A DNA stretch of 64,000 nucleotides, taken from positions 4,662,697 to 4,726,696 of the forward strand of contig SSNP01000010.1 of NCBI GenBank assembly GCA_006937955.1, written 5' to 3'. The translations under genes and the position numbers were made by a program. The notes under the pieces were generated by a model, which ran no database searches, had not been told where the DNA came from, and saw nothing but the letters and a program-made list of their open reading frames with translations. Positions within the stretch are counted from its first letter, which is position 1; every line of letters begins with the position of its first letter. This DNA comes from Pachypanchax playfairii (lineage: Eukaryota; Chordata; Actinopteri; Cyprinodontiformes; Aplocheilidae). Of this stretch, positions 10,321-23,700 are shown piece after piece.

Positions 10321-13150
10321 TTCCTGTATCCATTTGCATCATTTTATCTGCTTAAAGAAAACAATGCATACAGCTTAATTTGACATTTTAAAAGGTTAAA
10401 TTTTATACTTCCCTTCACTTTAAAAGAAGAACTTTAACTTGAAACTGTGTGACTGTGTGTGGTATTTATCCTGTTGATACAAAAAACATGTTTTCTGATT
10501 CATCTCATCATATTAATACTGGTATAATATAAATGTTTTCTTCTACACAACATTCCATTTTAGCCATTTTAAGTTCTTGAAACAACAGAACATGGAAAAA
10601 TTAATGAATTTGAGAAAATAAAAGCATTGTTGTTTAAAAAATAAAGGTGTTGCTCGATTTGTTTAATTCGTTTACCAGATTAGAAGTAATTGATTGTCCA
10701 CGATGGAGTCCAGCTTGTCTAACAGTCAGTTATAAACTCCACCTATCTTGAGAAGTGTTGATAAGGAATTCCCCATGGTTTTAATGTTTGGGATTTTTTC
10801 ATCACATGGATTTAAGCTCAACTGAGAAAGACTGATGTTCAAAATGTAACACCGGAATTGTTGGTAGATGTTTTAATGGAATGTACCCAAAGCTTTCTGA
10901 GCTTTTCCTCGTCTATCTGCAGCACAACCAAGGTCATTCTCAGATTCACCTTGCACCACACTTTGCTCTAATAAAATTATATTATCTTGCACTAAACTAT
11001 ACTAGAATGAAACGTAACCTTTACCACAGTTGAGTTTGTATTTAACAGCTTTATAACTTGATGATACAGCACCATCATACATATATTACTTGAGCAATAT
11101 GTTTTTAAAAGTGGGATGACTCCCCTGCATGATTCAGATGTTACAGATGACAGACTCGGTGCAGATTTTGACTGACTTGATCGTAATCAGATCCAAGCAT
11201 AGCACAATGTTTTTCATGCGGTTTGTTTGTGGGAGCTTTCAAGCAAAAACAGCAGCAAATAAAACTATTGACTCAAAGCTGAAAATAAAGATGGATGGAT
11301 TCAAGTTTTCTGGAAACACAATGAGAAGTAGGACGTGCATGCTGTATGTGCAGATCGTGATTGAAGGGAACACTGTTTGTTCCCTTCCTGGTCATGTTGA
11401 GCACGTAGTGCACACGCCCACACAGGCAGGAATGAGAAGGAAAATGAAAAACCTACATTGCCATCTATTGGTCACCAAGACAAACAAACAAACAAACAAA
11501 AGGTAGCATTGTTTTAAAACATTCCATTACCCATTTCCTGTTCAAGTGAATGAAGAACATTGAATTCTGTCATGGAAAATATGGTGAAGCAACTGAACTT
11601 TTTTGTGGTTTTGATTATGTAAAGGAAGACGGGGAGCCCCGTGTACCTACTTCCTGAGACATCATTTGCGTTGTAAATATTTTCGGTTTTCTGACATAAT
11701 ACCAGTGGTACATACTTTTAAATCAGATTATGAGAACTTTATGAACGTGTAGCTTTTCTAAAAATCCTGCTAAAAAGAACGTTGATATTTTGGAGACTTA
11801 GTGACTTTTCTTAAAGTTTCAAATTAATATAACTCACACAAATATATTGTAATAAATATGTTTTTAAAACTGTGACACATTATAAACCTTTTAAATCTTC
11901 ACTTATATATTAATTTTAACTCTGTTGTGCAACATATTTCAGATTTAAGCCTAATGTAAGTTCAGTGTGAATATTCTTGCATAACTTTCCAAAAGAGAAG
12001 GGAAACTGCCAAAATGACGAGACTCTCATTAATTAGCTGAAATTGTTTGTGTGTTTTTCTGTCTTATAAGTTTCAGTTTGATTTTAAAGTGTCATTCCTG
12101 GTTTTTATAGGAATAAAGATTTTCCTACAGAATGTGTCACTATTATTAGTCTTTCAGTCTTAAATGTTCCCATCAACATTTGAACAAAATCTGCTTTGAA
12201 TAGACGAGTCTTTGACCGACTTGATGACAAACTACTGAACAATATTCCTGGGAATCACGTGACCTCAGAAAAGAACATATTTAAGATAAGCAGGAATTGT
12301 TTGATCTGAGAATAACAATGAGAACTTGTTCTGGACTGTTGACTAATACTGAGTCACATTAAATGATCAGTCTGTTCCTTCTTCCATGAACACGTCACTC
12401 AAAAATGAAAACAATACTAAGAATTTAGTCGAAACGACGTGCTGATGTCCTTATCCATGTCCTCTTCTCAGTTTAACTTCATGAAGCAGATTATGACAGT
12501 CTCACTTGACGTTTCTTTCACTTCTCTAATGATATCCTGCACTTCCCCCCTTTCAGTAATGTCATCATTAACAGGAAATACACACACACACAAACGCACA
12601 CACAAAAACCTAGACCAACACACACAGATAGACTGTTTTTGGAGAAAACAAACACCTGGTCTATATTAAGGTGGAAATTCTGAGTCTAGTTTCATCACTC
12701 CTACGTTCCGCACCATGTAACATGTTCTGTTGTGTTGAGTTAAAGTGATACTTGGTGAAGGAGGAAGCTGACCTTGTGGCTGAGAACATATTTCATAACA
12801 ATATTACGTTAACTACACAGCCGTCATTAAACAGTGGAGATCTTATTGGATTTACGACCCAGTAAAGTTCCAAATCTTCTCTTGGTTTTTGATTTAAAGG
12901 GACAGTTTTGACAGCAAAGCGTAACAAGTGAACGTTCCCACCAGTGAAAATCTTTATCAAGCCTCCCCAGTGAGGAGTTGTGTCAAGCAGATATGGATGT
13001 GCTTTGATCAAACTTAAAGAGAAAGTGAAATCAAAATTTATGTTTAGCCAGACGTCCTTCACCCAAAAATATTTATTTCTTACCTTCACTGCCAAAATAA
13101 TTCAATTCAGGTTGATATTTTACCTTGTATTTTTTAAATTTACTTTTAGC
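10321..13150. other. Intergenic, no gene recognised
   Basis: AT-rich region with one 125-codon open frame (11129-11506) that has no family resemblance, runs into an (AAAC)n tract and lacks splice context, so it is not called. Small simple tracts occur: (AAAC)n near 11480-11500 and CA-rich sequence near 12582-12606. Confidence 0.55.
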
Positions 13151-13505
13151 TAGGGATGCAACGATACCACTATTTTCAAACCGATACGATACCGATACTT
13201 GAATCTGAGTACTTGCAGATACTTGCTGATACTTCTACCTTATAAAAAAATTCAGTGAATTGGAAGACAGGTTTTATTTTCTTCTTTGTTTGTTACAATG
13301 CATGATGGTGAACTCAGTAGAAATAGGAAATATTAAAAAAAATTACCAAAAAACAAAATTTCAAGTGAAAAATAAATGTTTTCTGTGAAATTATTGCAAA
13401 GTTTTCCCATTTTAAGTTTCAGTTCAATGTGTCTGTTAACTAACCGAAACCAATACGAGTACATTAGAATGGTCAGATACCCAATACCAGTAAAGGTGCA
13501 TCCTA
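13151..13505. mobile_element. hAT-type MITE with target duplication
   Basis: The left end starts TAGGGATGCAACGATACC and the right end, on the minus strand, starts TAGGATGCACCTTTACTGG. The interior carries the 'ccgatacgataccgatact' runs typical of fish hAT MITEs. The flanks are CTTTTAGC on the left (13143-13150) and CTTTTATC on the right (13506-13513). This 8-bp target-site duplication with one mismatch fits hAT transposases, which duplicate 8 bp. There is no transposase, so the copy is non-autonomous. Confidence 0.85.
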
Positions 13506-13839
13506 CTTTTATCCAAACTTTTTTTTTTTTTGTGGTTGCCTGGGAAAAAAAATCCTTCCTGGTTTTAATAAAATCATTATGGTAATCATGGGAATTTCCC
13601 AGAAACATGATGTATTGACTGTGGGAGGTGGTGAATAAACTTAATTTAGAATTAGGCCCACCGTCTCGTCTGAGTCAAAATATTGCAGCGATGTCATCGG
13701 ACCCCTTTTGGACCAACATGTTTAATTTGACATTGTTGAATTAGATTTTTATGGAGCGTTTCAAGCCTCACTTTAAAGTAAATGTATCAGTCATTTGCTC
13801 TCAGTCATATGGTGCTAAACTCCATTGTAGCCACAGCTG

Positions 13840-14015
13840 CCCTCCAGGCTGTCTAAATGAAGCCCAGGTGTCAGCAGTCCCTCGGACCGCCACCCAATAT
13901 TCATACACTGACAGGTGAAATGTCTTACCCATGGACACAAGGGCAAAGCAACAGGATGTGAGCTGGGTTTGAACTGCCAACCTTCTGATTACTAGTCTAC
14001 CTCCTGACTCACTGT
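13840..14015 (+). repeat. Degraded dispersed repeat
   Basis: The tail 'gggtttgaactgccaaccttctgattactagtctacctcctgactcact' is a recurrent ending of fish dispersed repeats. The upstream part 'catggacacaagggcaaagcaacagga' fits the same family. It is non-coding and the family is unresolved. Confidence 0.45.
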
Positions 14016-14974
14016 TATATGTAAAGATGTTTTACTGCTGATACCTTTACAGGGTAGGACAAAACAAACATAAATTCATGTTATTTCTAGTAAAACCCAT
14101 ATGTTAAGTTTTAACAAGTACAAGTCCTTGAAATACAAACACTGCAGGTGCAGAAGAAGCGAAAACGAATATTCAAAAAGACTCAGCTGCTTGTGAAAGA
14201 GAAAAAAAAAACTGATGTCTGAGAAATGAAAAAAACAACAACAACAACAAACAAAAACACACCCAGCATGGAACCTGTTCTCACAGTGACTGACGATCAG
14301 TTTAGATTAGAGTTTTTGTTCTAAATGCAGTCTGACACGTAAAGGATTCAAACTATGTGAAAAATGAATCAGGCGTCACAGAGATAGTTGGTAAGTGTAA
14401 GAGTCACCAAGACTTCTGTCAAAGCAATGGGATTTTCCATTATCACTCTTATAATTAGTTCACATCTAATTAAGAGTTTATTTTAGCATGGCAGCCATTT
14501 GTTGCTTTATATCATTGTGTAATATGAAGCTCAGTAGCTCTTGAGCTCAGTGACAAAAGATCTTAGAATATTTTACACGCAAAGATATGGAAAAAAGGGA
14601 AACGGCAAAGTGTGTCAGGAAAGTTAGTTAAACATCCTGCAAAGCATTAACGTCCTGTCCTGGTCCAGATGTTTCTCTGCTCCAACACCCCGATTTAAGT
14701 CACTAGACAACAGGCTGGAGAAGACCGAGATCAGAAAGCCTCTGCAATGTTAATGTGCTGCCACCTTGTGGTGATGATGAGAAGAAATATAGTTTGTTTA
14801 TTTATTATCTTAACCTTTAGAATTAAGAAATTCTTGTAAATTTCCCACAGCTTGGAAATTTTTATGATTTCATTAGTGAGAAGGAAAAAAAGTGAAAAGC
14901 AACTTTCTGTTCTTACTAAAATTCCAAAGGGGAAAAAAGGGGAATTACACATCAATCATTTGTAGAATTCTTTA

Positions 14975-15236
14975 TTACCTCCGCCAAGGAGGTAATGTTT
15001 TCATCAGGGTCTGTCTGTCTGTTTGTCTGTTAGCAGGATAACTCAAAAACTTATAGATGGATTTTGATGAAAATTTCATGAAAGGTCAGAAATGACCCAA
15101 GAAAGAATCAGTTCGATTTTGGGGGTGATCCGGATTACCGTCTGGATCCAGGAATTTTTTAAGGATTTATTTTCTACAATATGTCCAAGTGCTGCTTGGC
15201 GGAGGTCTACGCTCTCCGAGTGTTTTTCTAGTTATG
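14975..15236 (+). mobile_element. Small dispersed repeat with hairpin end (MITE-like)
   Basis: The left end TTACCTCCGCCAAGGAGGTAA is a perfect 8-bp-stem hairpin. The right end carries 'ttggcggaggtctacgctctccgag', whose 'ggcggaggt' is the inverse of the left 'acctccgcc'. The body includes 'gataactcaaaaacttatagatggattttgatgaaaattt' and 'ggggtgatccggattaccgtctggatccaggaattttt', phrases of a widespread aquatic-animal repeat. It has no coding capacity. The DNA-transposon nature is inferred from the ends. Confidence 0.65.
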
Positions 15237-16140
15237 ATAATATTTTGATGTTCCCAGTCTTCAGGTGAAACAAAACTAATTCTGAAAGTTAAAAGGGGAA
15301 CATTGTTACACTGCAATAAACTTCAGATATTTCACATTAGCCTCAAAGAAAGACACGCATGTGATTTGAACAGAAGAAAGAAGATGTTGTTGTGTAGCTC
15401 TTAGACAAAAGAAATACAAACGTTGTTTATCTTTTTACTCATGTAGCATGAATATATTGACAGTTATTGTTAACTTCTCTTCGAAGATGGAACTTGTTGT
15501 GGTTTAATTTTGGAATCACCTAAATGTAACAACTTTTAGCAGCTATATTTTCTACCATGTTAAACTGATGATTCTTATCTAAAATATGAGTTAATAGATA
15601 TAAACAATCAATTTACTAATAGCTTTATGATGCTACTGGATATTTTTCACAGATTTGAACAGAAAACAATTAAAGTATTTGAATTTAAAAGCTTGAAAAA
15701 ACCCAAGTTATGTGTTACATCAATAAAATGCCCATTAACCAATCAACCTGCTCCAAACAAAGCGCATAAACGAGATTAAATAGTTAAAGCTGTAATAATG
15801 TGAAAAGTGTCTAAATTATTCGATTACATCAATTAAAATAGTAAAATGATCTCTACTTCACAGTCAATGTAGATAATATATCACAATCAGCTTTATATTA
15901 TATAGAATCCCATTAAATTATAGATTAGAAATAATCAGTTCCAATAAAAAGTTTTGATTATTTATTGTATTAAATCTTTTGAATTTAAAATAATGCTAGC
16001 TTATTTTTCCAGTGCATATTGTATTTCTCCAGTAGATGTCGCACTTTCTCCTCCTGTCTGACCTCCCTCACTTTAGTTTGACAGGCTGATGAGTTTGTCC
16101 AACTTTTCCCTCCCCCCCATCACCCCCTGTCAGCCTCGCC
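15237..16140. other. Intergenic, no gene recognised
   Basis: Very AT-rich sequence with no exon-like structure or repeat family I can name. Confidence 0.6.
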
Positions 16141-16334
16141 TGTGTCACACAGCCAAAATAATAAAATGCTGACTTCTCAAAGTGCCGTTGGTGTGCCTGT
16201 CTCTGCATAGCAGCCCTGAAGCCTGATACTCCAGGGAGAGGGGAGAGGGAGGGGGGAGGAAAAAAAGAGAGAGAACCTGCTCTAACTGCTGCCTCCGTCC
16301 TGCTGAGGGGCTTCAGCCCAGTGATTCTGTGGAG
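16141..16334 (+). promoter_or_regulatory. tmod4: Candidate promoter and noncoding first exon of tmod4
   Basis: The tmod4 start codon lies in an exon whose acceptor is at 20644-20645, so at least one 5' noncoding exon must exist upstream. The best donor I see upstream is GAG|GTAAGT at 16334/16335. It ends a less AT-rich, CT-rich stretch (about 16270-16334) that follows a purine tract and a 'ccaaaataataaaat' element near 16152, which resembles a TATA or MEF2/CArG-like site. Another, weaker donor (GTG|GTGAGC) lies near 20208. The choice is inference from splice consensus only. Confidence 0.3.
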
Positions 16335-19300
16335 GTAAGTGTCAGGCTGCTTCTTTGTGTCTCTGCTGCTTGATCTTCGTTTTCGAGGAGCAACATTTTC
16401 ATTGCATTTACTTCCTCTGTTTGAAGCATGTGTGTCTGATAAATTCTGCATCTGTGAAATTGGACACAGCTGAGAGAGTGATTGGACATGAGTGTGCTGT
16501 CAAAACTCTCCACTGTTACTGCAGAAACACTGGTTTCACGGTTGGATGTTAAACAGAGTTGAACAAGTTGAACTTAAAGTTAAAATTAAATGTTTTTCAC
16601 TTTTTTAAGGTATTTTTAAAACCCAGAACGAGGCTCAGTTGTAAAGTGGAATATTGTCATTCAGACGTGTTAAATCATCCACCAGCAGTCATCGCTGTGT
16701 TGTTAATTTGTCTGAGAGGATTTGGAGATTTGCCTCTGGAAGGAGGTTTGAGTTTGTCCTCTGCCTGCTGATCTCATCCAGTTAAAATCCATTAGTGCTT
16801 GACATCTGTGCATCTGTCACTGGATCAGATTGTCTTTAAAACTTTCTTTCTGGCAACTTGTTCTCATGGGGCTGAAAATGGTGCTCTGACACAGCCTCAA
16901 GCAGCAACCCAAGACCGATTCGCACGACTCAAAGTAGCTGACTTGTGAAGCTAAAATTAAGCTGAGGGCTGATTTGGAATGTTACACTCGGGTGGTAAGA
17001 CGTGAAGAAGATGACCCTCGGATGGCGAGAAGTCTTCAGATTGGCCTGGAGCTGAATGAAGACTTGGTTAAAAAAAAAAAAAGACCCAAAACATTAAATC
17101 TGTAAAAAGAAGTGGAAAGAGGTGAATTCAGAGTTTATAGTGCTCCAATAAAGATAACTGACCAAGTTCAGAAGTAGTTTATATATCATTTAAAAACATT
17201 TATTGGGGTTTAACCCTCGTCTGTAAAAAATCCAAATCCTTTTAACTGTATTTTTCTAATGAAAAGCAAAGTATAATCTTACTGCTGCTTTACTTTAGGG
17301 CAATAACTTGGAACAACAGCAGAAGTTTTCTATGAAAGAAAACAAATCTGCATCCGTATCTTTAAAAATCAGAAAATTATTTCCACAGAGAAGCAGCTTT
17401 TATTTCTTCTTTCTTTAGTTACTGTCACCAAACTTGTAAACATGCTGGAGATGTTCAACATCCAAAACAAAATGCAGCTGCACTTAGAGCACATCTGGAT
17501 CATTTATGTCCCAATTCAATTAGAAAACTATTTAATAAGTATCATTTATGTCTTACTTTTTTAATGTCTTTGTTTTGTATTTCTGTCATTTAAAAACTTT
17601 CTGATTCAAATACTTTTTTCTTCATCAGTAACTTTTTCCATCTTTCACGTTCTCACACAGTGAAGCTGTTCTGATGTGTGAGACCACCAGGCAAAGCTGC
17701 ACAGCTGTTAAGAACATCTAGCAGACAAAACGCTGCAGCAGTTTGAATTTATTCTAATATACGAGAAATAAACATCCTTCTCTGGGTTTTAACACCTGTT
17801 GTTGTTTTCTTGAACACATCTTACCTTCCAGTGTCCTGGATGGCAGGTCTATTGTTGTTTCGCTCAAAATTTCCTTCCTGTTATTGACGTAAAACTGAGT
17901 GTGCAGAGTTTGTTCTTATTGAGTTTCTCTTATAATCATACAAGAACAAACATGCATCACATTAAAGTTCACATATAATGTGTCTGTAATTAATTAAAGT
18001 TGTCCGACTCAAATTCGGATCTCATATTAAATCAGCAGCTGTGGATGCAGGAGAAGGTTGAGATGTTGACTGGGAAACGAACAGTCAGCTGGTAGCAGCT
18101 TGTTTTGCCTGCAGACTCCACAGAGACTGTTGGAGACAGATGAACATTCACAAACAGCAAGTCTCTTTCCACTGAAAGCTTTTCAAAGAAAATTCTGTCA
18201 AAGCAAAAAAAAAAGTTTTTCTTATCTTTAATTACTTGCACAAACATTTTGAATGTTTCAACATATTTAAACTGTAAACTGATTATTTTAGTCATGATTA
18301 AATCTTTATTTCTAATTTTCAGTATTGATCTTTAACGGTTCGGGTAAATTAAAAAAACTTAATTTATAAACAAAGCACAGCTGCGATTGATTAATTAGTC
18401 AAATTTTCTAGTAAAATGAGGCACAACACAGACATATTTTACTACACAAGTAAATCACCAATAGTTTTCTATTGACAAAACAAGTTATAATGTAAGTATC
18501 ATGCTGGAATAGTTATCATTTTAATGTTTTTCTGTTCTCAGGCAAACAAACGTAAATGTCGAAATGCAATAATAGTTTGAATTATTTATAAAACCTTGAT
18601 AAAAGTGAGACGCGCTGGAGTTTTCCTCCACCTCGTCCTTTAAGATGCAGCCTTATCCTTTAAGTCTCCTCAGTCTCTCTCATCGCTCAGCTGTTTGAGT
18701 CAGAGTTTGTGTTGTTGGCTTTTCACATTAGAGCCTTGCAGAAGTGAAGAAAAACCATCAGAACATGTTTAATCCAGAAGCTCATGAGCTGAAAACTAAC
18801 TGATGTTAAAACATTTGTTTTGTTTTTGTCTGTTGTATATAAAAAAATCCATAAAAAGGGATCAGAGCACTCAAACTTTAAAACAAAAGACTGCAGATCA
18901 TCAGAACATGTCGTTAAACTCTCATTCATCTGTGTGTATTCTAGTTCTAAGTGTACACACACTTTCATTTCCATTATTCATGAGCAAAATTACTTGTGAA
19001 CATTTTCTCAAAAACTTTCTAAAAACAGAGTTGTGTCCTTCAAAATAATGGAAAAAGAGTTTTATGTATTTTTTTGTTACCACAGTACTGAGTGACTCTA
19101 AAAACAGAATGAATGGGTTTTCATGGATTAAACAGAAGAGTACAAGAGTTTAATTTATTTGGTATAGAAACTTTCTGTGATGTTGTGTAAATCTGACCCC
19201 TTGACTGCTGCTTGTCAGGATTTGTTGCTGTGCAAGTCATTGACTTGGTACAGAAATTTGATCCTTTTACGCCACAATCACAGTGACAACAAACAAATAC

Positions 19301-20645
19301 ACATATTGTCAGTACAGAATATTCACATAGTGTATTAATGCTTTACATGTTTACAGTTTTATTAGTCCTCCATTTTTCTTATCAACTTTTAAATACAACC
19401 TAGTGGAATGAATCAAAGCTGGCTTGTTTTTAATCACCCTGTCAAAAGTGAAGGTTTTATATTCAAGTTGTTCAGATTTGAGTGAAACAAAAACGGAATT
19501 TTCACACATTAACAGTCACCAATGGCCTTTATGTCATTTTATTTTGGAAATAATTCAGATCAAAGTAATCCTCTGCTCTCTTTAAACAAAAAATAAGATT
19601 CACATCCAACAGTAAAGCATCACCTCATGGACATCCCAGCAGTCAAACACGGTGGTGGAAGCATCATGATGTGTTGGCAATCAGAGCCTGAGAGACTGTC
19701 AAAATAAAAGCGAATGAAGAACAACTGTGAGTGAAAACAAAGTTCAGGGACAAATATTAACACGTACAACTAAAAAAACTCAGGATTTTGGACCAGAACA
19801 CAATAAAACATCTAATGAGAAAAAGAGAAAATAACTACATCAACTTAATTCTCAAGTGTTGCGTTTGAAGAAACTTGTAAAAATAAATTGGGGGACTCCT
19901 GCAAAGAACAGCTCAAGTAATAAATTAATTCTTTCAAAATGGTAGTGAAGCTTTAATATGGAAATACAAAAGAGTTGAAATACATTTTGATTCTTAATTT
20001 TTTCATTATTGTTCTTTTACAGTGCAGCTAACACAATGCAGCGTGTCTTGCAGTGCAGAGCCCGAACCTTCTGCTCCTTGTTAGGGTGTTTGTGCAGATT
20101 TGTTTTGGGTGGGTCTGCTACTGTGTGAGCATGTGTATGTCAATGATAAAATAAGGGATTGCTCGTTCCAGTCATCTCTACATTTTGCTATTCTTAGTTG
20201 CTATGTGGTGAGCGAAGGGTTTAAAGTTACAAAGACTGAGCTCGAACACTTTTATCTTTAACTTGTGCAGGATATTAGAGTTTGTTTCATCACCTCTCAT
20301 ACGCTTTTTATTACAAATGAAAGTTTGATAGTCAGGAGCATGACCCCTCCCCCCCCCGGTACTGGAGATTTGTTATCGGAAATGCATCTATTAATACCCA
20401 CATCCCATTATTTAATATTGTGAACAGAGCAGCTGATAAGCTCAGTAAAGTTCCTGTCTGTTTTTGACAAGGACAACGGCTGACGGAACCCGGAGGAGGT
20501 TCCTAGATGACATAAAGACTTTTGTCACTTGTGTTTTTGATGTTTGATAAAATTTAGAATTTTTACGAGAGAAAGGCAAGTGGATATTGTATATGATAAA
20601 GTTTTTTTTTAAATTATGGTATTTTGTTTCTGTGTTTTGTTTCAG
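16335..20645. other. Upstream of tmod4; putative 5'-UTR intron
   Basis: If the 16.3 kb donor is used, this is intron 1 of tmod4 (4.3 kb). It is AT-rich and contains no coding exon I can support. A Tc1-type transposase scrap is at 19630-19685. A C run at 20348-20357 stands before a 'ggtactggagattt...aatacccacatccc' scrap, possibly a hAT end. Confidence 0.45.
19630..19685 (+). pseudogene. Tc1/mariner transposase fragment
   Basis: The stretch 'gcagtcaaacacggtggtggaagcatcatgatg' translates to AVKHGGGSIMM. This corresponds to the conserved 'VKHGGGS(V/I)M' block near the second catalytic Asp region of Tc1-like DDE transposases. Only this block is recognisable; the surroundings are decayed and no terminal repeats were found. 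Confidence 0.6.
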
Positions 20646-20711
20646 TGCCCTCACGTTCAGGGGTGTGCAGTGGTGTGTATGAGTGAGCGTGAGTGTCTGT
20701 GAGCCGGAGCC
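20646..20711 (+). other. tmod4: 5'-UTR part of tmod4 start exon
   Basis: The acceptor 'tttgtttcag' ends at 20645. Between it and the ATG at 20712 an in-frame TGA (20700-20702) blocks any upstream extension of the reading frame, which fixes the start codon. An out-of-frame ATG at 20679 opens a short upstream reading frame that ends at the TGA at 20700-20702. Confidence 0.75.
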
Positions 20712-23700
20712 ATGTCAGACCCCCGGGACATCGATGAGGATGCCATCCTCAGGGGACTCAGTGCTGAGGAGCTGGACAAGCTGGAGATTGAGCTGCAGGA
20801 GATGGATCCTGAGGTATAGAGCTGAGTTTGATGACTGGATCTTGTGTGACATTTTTTAACTTGAGCTTCAGCTGATCGGTGTACTAAAGATTCTATTGAA
20901 TCATGATCCAATTCTCATATCTTTTTTAACAACTCCACAATACAACATATAAACAAACATGAAACCAGTAAATATAAAACTTAATCTCATTTTCACAACC
21001 TCACAATGAAGACACTTTAGAGTCTGACAGTTTGGACAAACATTGTCAAACAATATTTCTAAAATATCACATCAGATGAGCTACTTATCTCTCAAATACA
21101 CTGCTAACTGTAACTGACTCAGAATTGGTTTCAAGTTCCTTAATCCACAGAGTAAATATCAGTATATTAACTTAGAACAATTGGCAAAACATCTGATTTT
21201 GTGTTCTCCCAGAATGCCATGCTGCCAGCTGGCATGCGACAGCGTGATCAGACGAAGAAGAGCCCGACGGGGCCCTTCGATCGTGATGCCCTGCTGCAGT
21301 ACCTAGAGAAACAGGCTCTGGAGAGCAAGGACAGGGAGGATCTCGTGCCCTTCACTGGGGAAAAGAAGGGTATGTATAGTTCTTCTGGACGAGGGGGGGG
21401 GGGGTGTATCTGAATTCAATGAGTTAATTGCTTTGAGATATTATACAAGTCATCAAAGTCTGTTTTCAGTCTGAAATTAAAAGGACTGAACTGCTGATTG
21501 TGCTTAATGATCTTTAAGAGAGTAGAAAAAATAGTTCTCTGCTTGCAGTTCATGCATGTCTTGAATCTCCAGTGTTTTTCCTGCTCCTTCAAACAGCTGA
21601 ACAGAATTAGAGTCTGTAACACGCCACTGCTCAGCAGTTCAGGCTCTTAGTTTCAGGTCTGTGTGGGGTTTTTGCAGCCCACTGACTTTTGAGGCCACTT
21701 CCATTATACAGCCACAGCACACTGTGTACAGACCAGAACCATCGGAATATATGCACCGCAGTTCATATTAGAAAGACTGACACTAATAATACACTGAGTA
21801 AATTCATATTCTGTATAAACTCTTATGAGATTCCAAACTGAAACTTTACACACACACACATACATAAAAATGAGAAACTACAGTGGATGTTCCAGGGGAG
21901 CTCATTAGAGCTACTTCATAAATCTAGAAATGGTTTCAGTATTTTTAAAAACATGATTAAAGTAGAGCTTTTACCAAAACAGATAAACTTACAGGTGGAG
22001 ACATTCAGGCTGCAGAACCTTGTGATACAGACTTCAACTTGACCTCTGATGAGCTGTCACACTCCATAACATTTTTTTCTGGCTCAGTTTTGGTCTTCCT
22101 TGCTGCTACTTCTTGTACTTCTCTTTTTTTTCCATTACAAAGTTCTTCTTTCTGTGTCCAGGAAAGGCATTTGTGCCTAAGAAAAGAGAGATCCCCAAGC
22201 ACGAGCAGATAACCCTGGAGCCGGAGCTCGAGGAGGCTCTGAAAAACGCCACAGATGCAGAGATGTGTGACATTGCAGGTTAGACAATTACCTTTAAAAC
22301 TCATTGATAACATATGTGTATTTTTATTCTCATGTGAACACAGTGTTTCACCATTGCAGCTTGTTAAGACAAACATAACCCTCATCTGTTCATCACAGGT
22401 GTTTAAAACAATAATATTGTCTGTGAATTATGAAAACAATTTACAATGACAAGAATCTCTCAAGATGTGTAAAAAATGTTTGTATCTCTTTCTAATGGCA
22501 TAAAAAGCTAAATAAACACAGAATAACTAATGTGGACTTGCTAAAAGACAACAGATCTCTCCCAGAGCAAGTATTTAAAATACCAGGAGTCTGACTTACC
22601 TAAATAAAACCTTAAATTAATGATGTCAGGAACATACTTTTTCTTTTATGGTATGAAAAAATGTCTGTGTGTATTTTTGCAATGATTTCATCTGTTTGTC
22701 CTCATGTATTTTCCCACCAGCAAGTGCTAATTAAGCCATAATAACACACACAGCATCGTGTGACCTCATTGTTTTCATCAATGTGGCTCTGACCCACATA
22801 GTTTTATCACACGGGCCTGTTGTCTCGCAACTGTTGATTTTAAATTCAACACATAGGCGAGCAAAGTAGTCCCGGTCTAACAGAAAGACACGACCAGAAA
22901 TGCAGCGGGGTCCAATTCCCCGTGCTCAGCAACACAAAAATAAATAAGCCTGGCTCAAGGCCACTGGAGGAAGGGTGGAGTGGACGCGGGGATGGTGAGG
23001 GCAGAGATACTGTATCTGTTCAGAACAGACACGTGGGGAAACAGTGGTCACAGATGATGTCACAGTTTTCCATGTTTTAGAAGTTTAAACGTATTGAACT
23101 GAATCTTATTTAGAAACTGTTTTAACTGTAATAATTGCAGTTGAGATACATAGAAACATGTAAACAAGTAAAAATTCCACTCATTATCACCAGTTTAGAT
23201 AATCCTGCTCGATCAGACTCACTTGTTGATTATTAATCAGTAGCTGTATTTGGAAGAAGAATTTCCTAAAACAATAAAATGTATGAACAACTTATCTGTG
23301 TGAAGAAGCCTTTATGAGCTCAAGAAAGTCTTATTTTCTACAGAATGCATTTTGAAATGATCATAAAACCTATTTTCATTCTTCTGTCAGACATTAACAA
23401 ACAGTGTGAGCAAGCAGCCGCACTCCCCACAGGCCAGACATGCATGCAGGCATCCGGAACAACGGAACAAGGGAGTGTGTTTGTCCAACTCCATCAGTCT
23501 GTCAAACTGACAGAGGTTTAAACCCTGGACAGCATCCAGACCAGGATTAAACCTCAGTTAGTTAGTCTCTGTCAGTCTTTGTTTGGGCTTTTTGGCAAAC
23601 AGACTAAAAGTGAATAGACAATGAACTGACCAACTCACGCTCGGAGAGGGTTCAGCTGGTTGTCCTGGAAATTTGACATTTAAAGTTCAGATAATGTACA

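Noticed and set aside
11129..11506. 125-codon plus-strand open frame
   Set aside because: Ends in an (AAAC)n simple repeat, composition is not protein-like and no exon signals flank it.
22005..22385. 126-codon minus-strand open frame
   Set aside because: Overlaps tmod4 exon 3 antisense and has no family resemblance.
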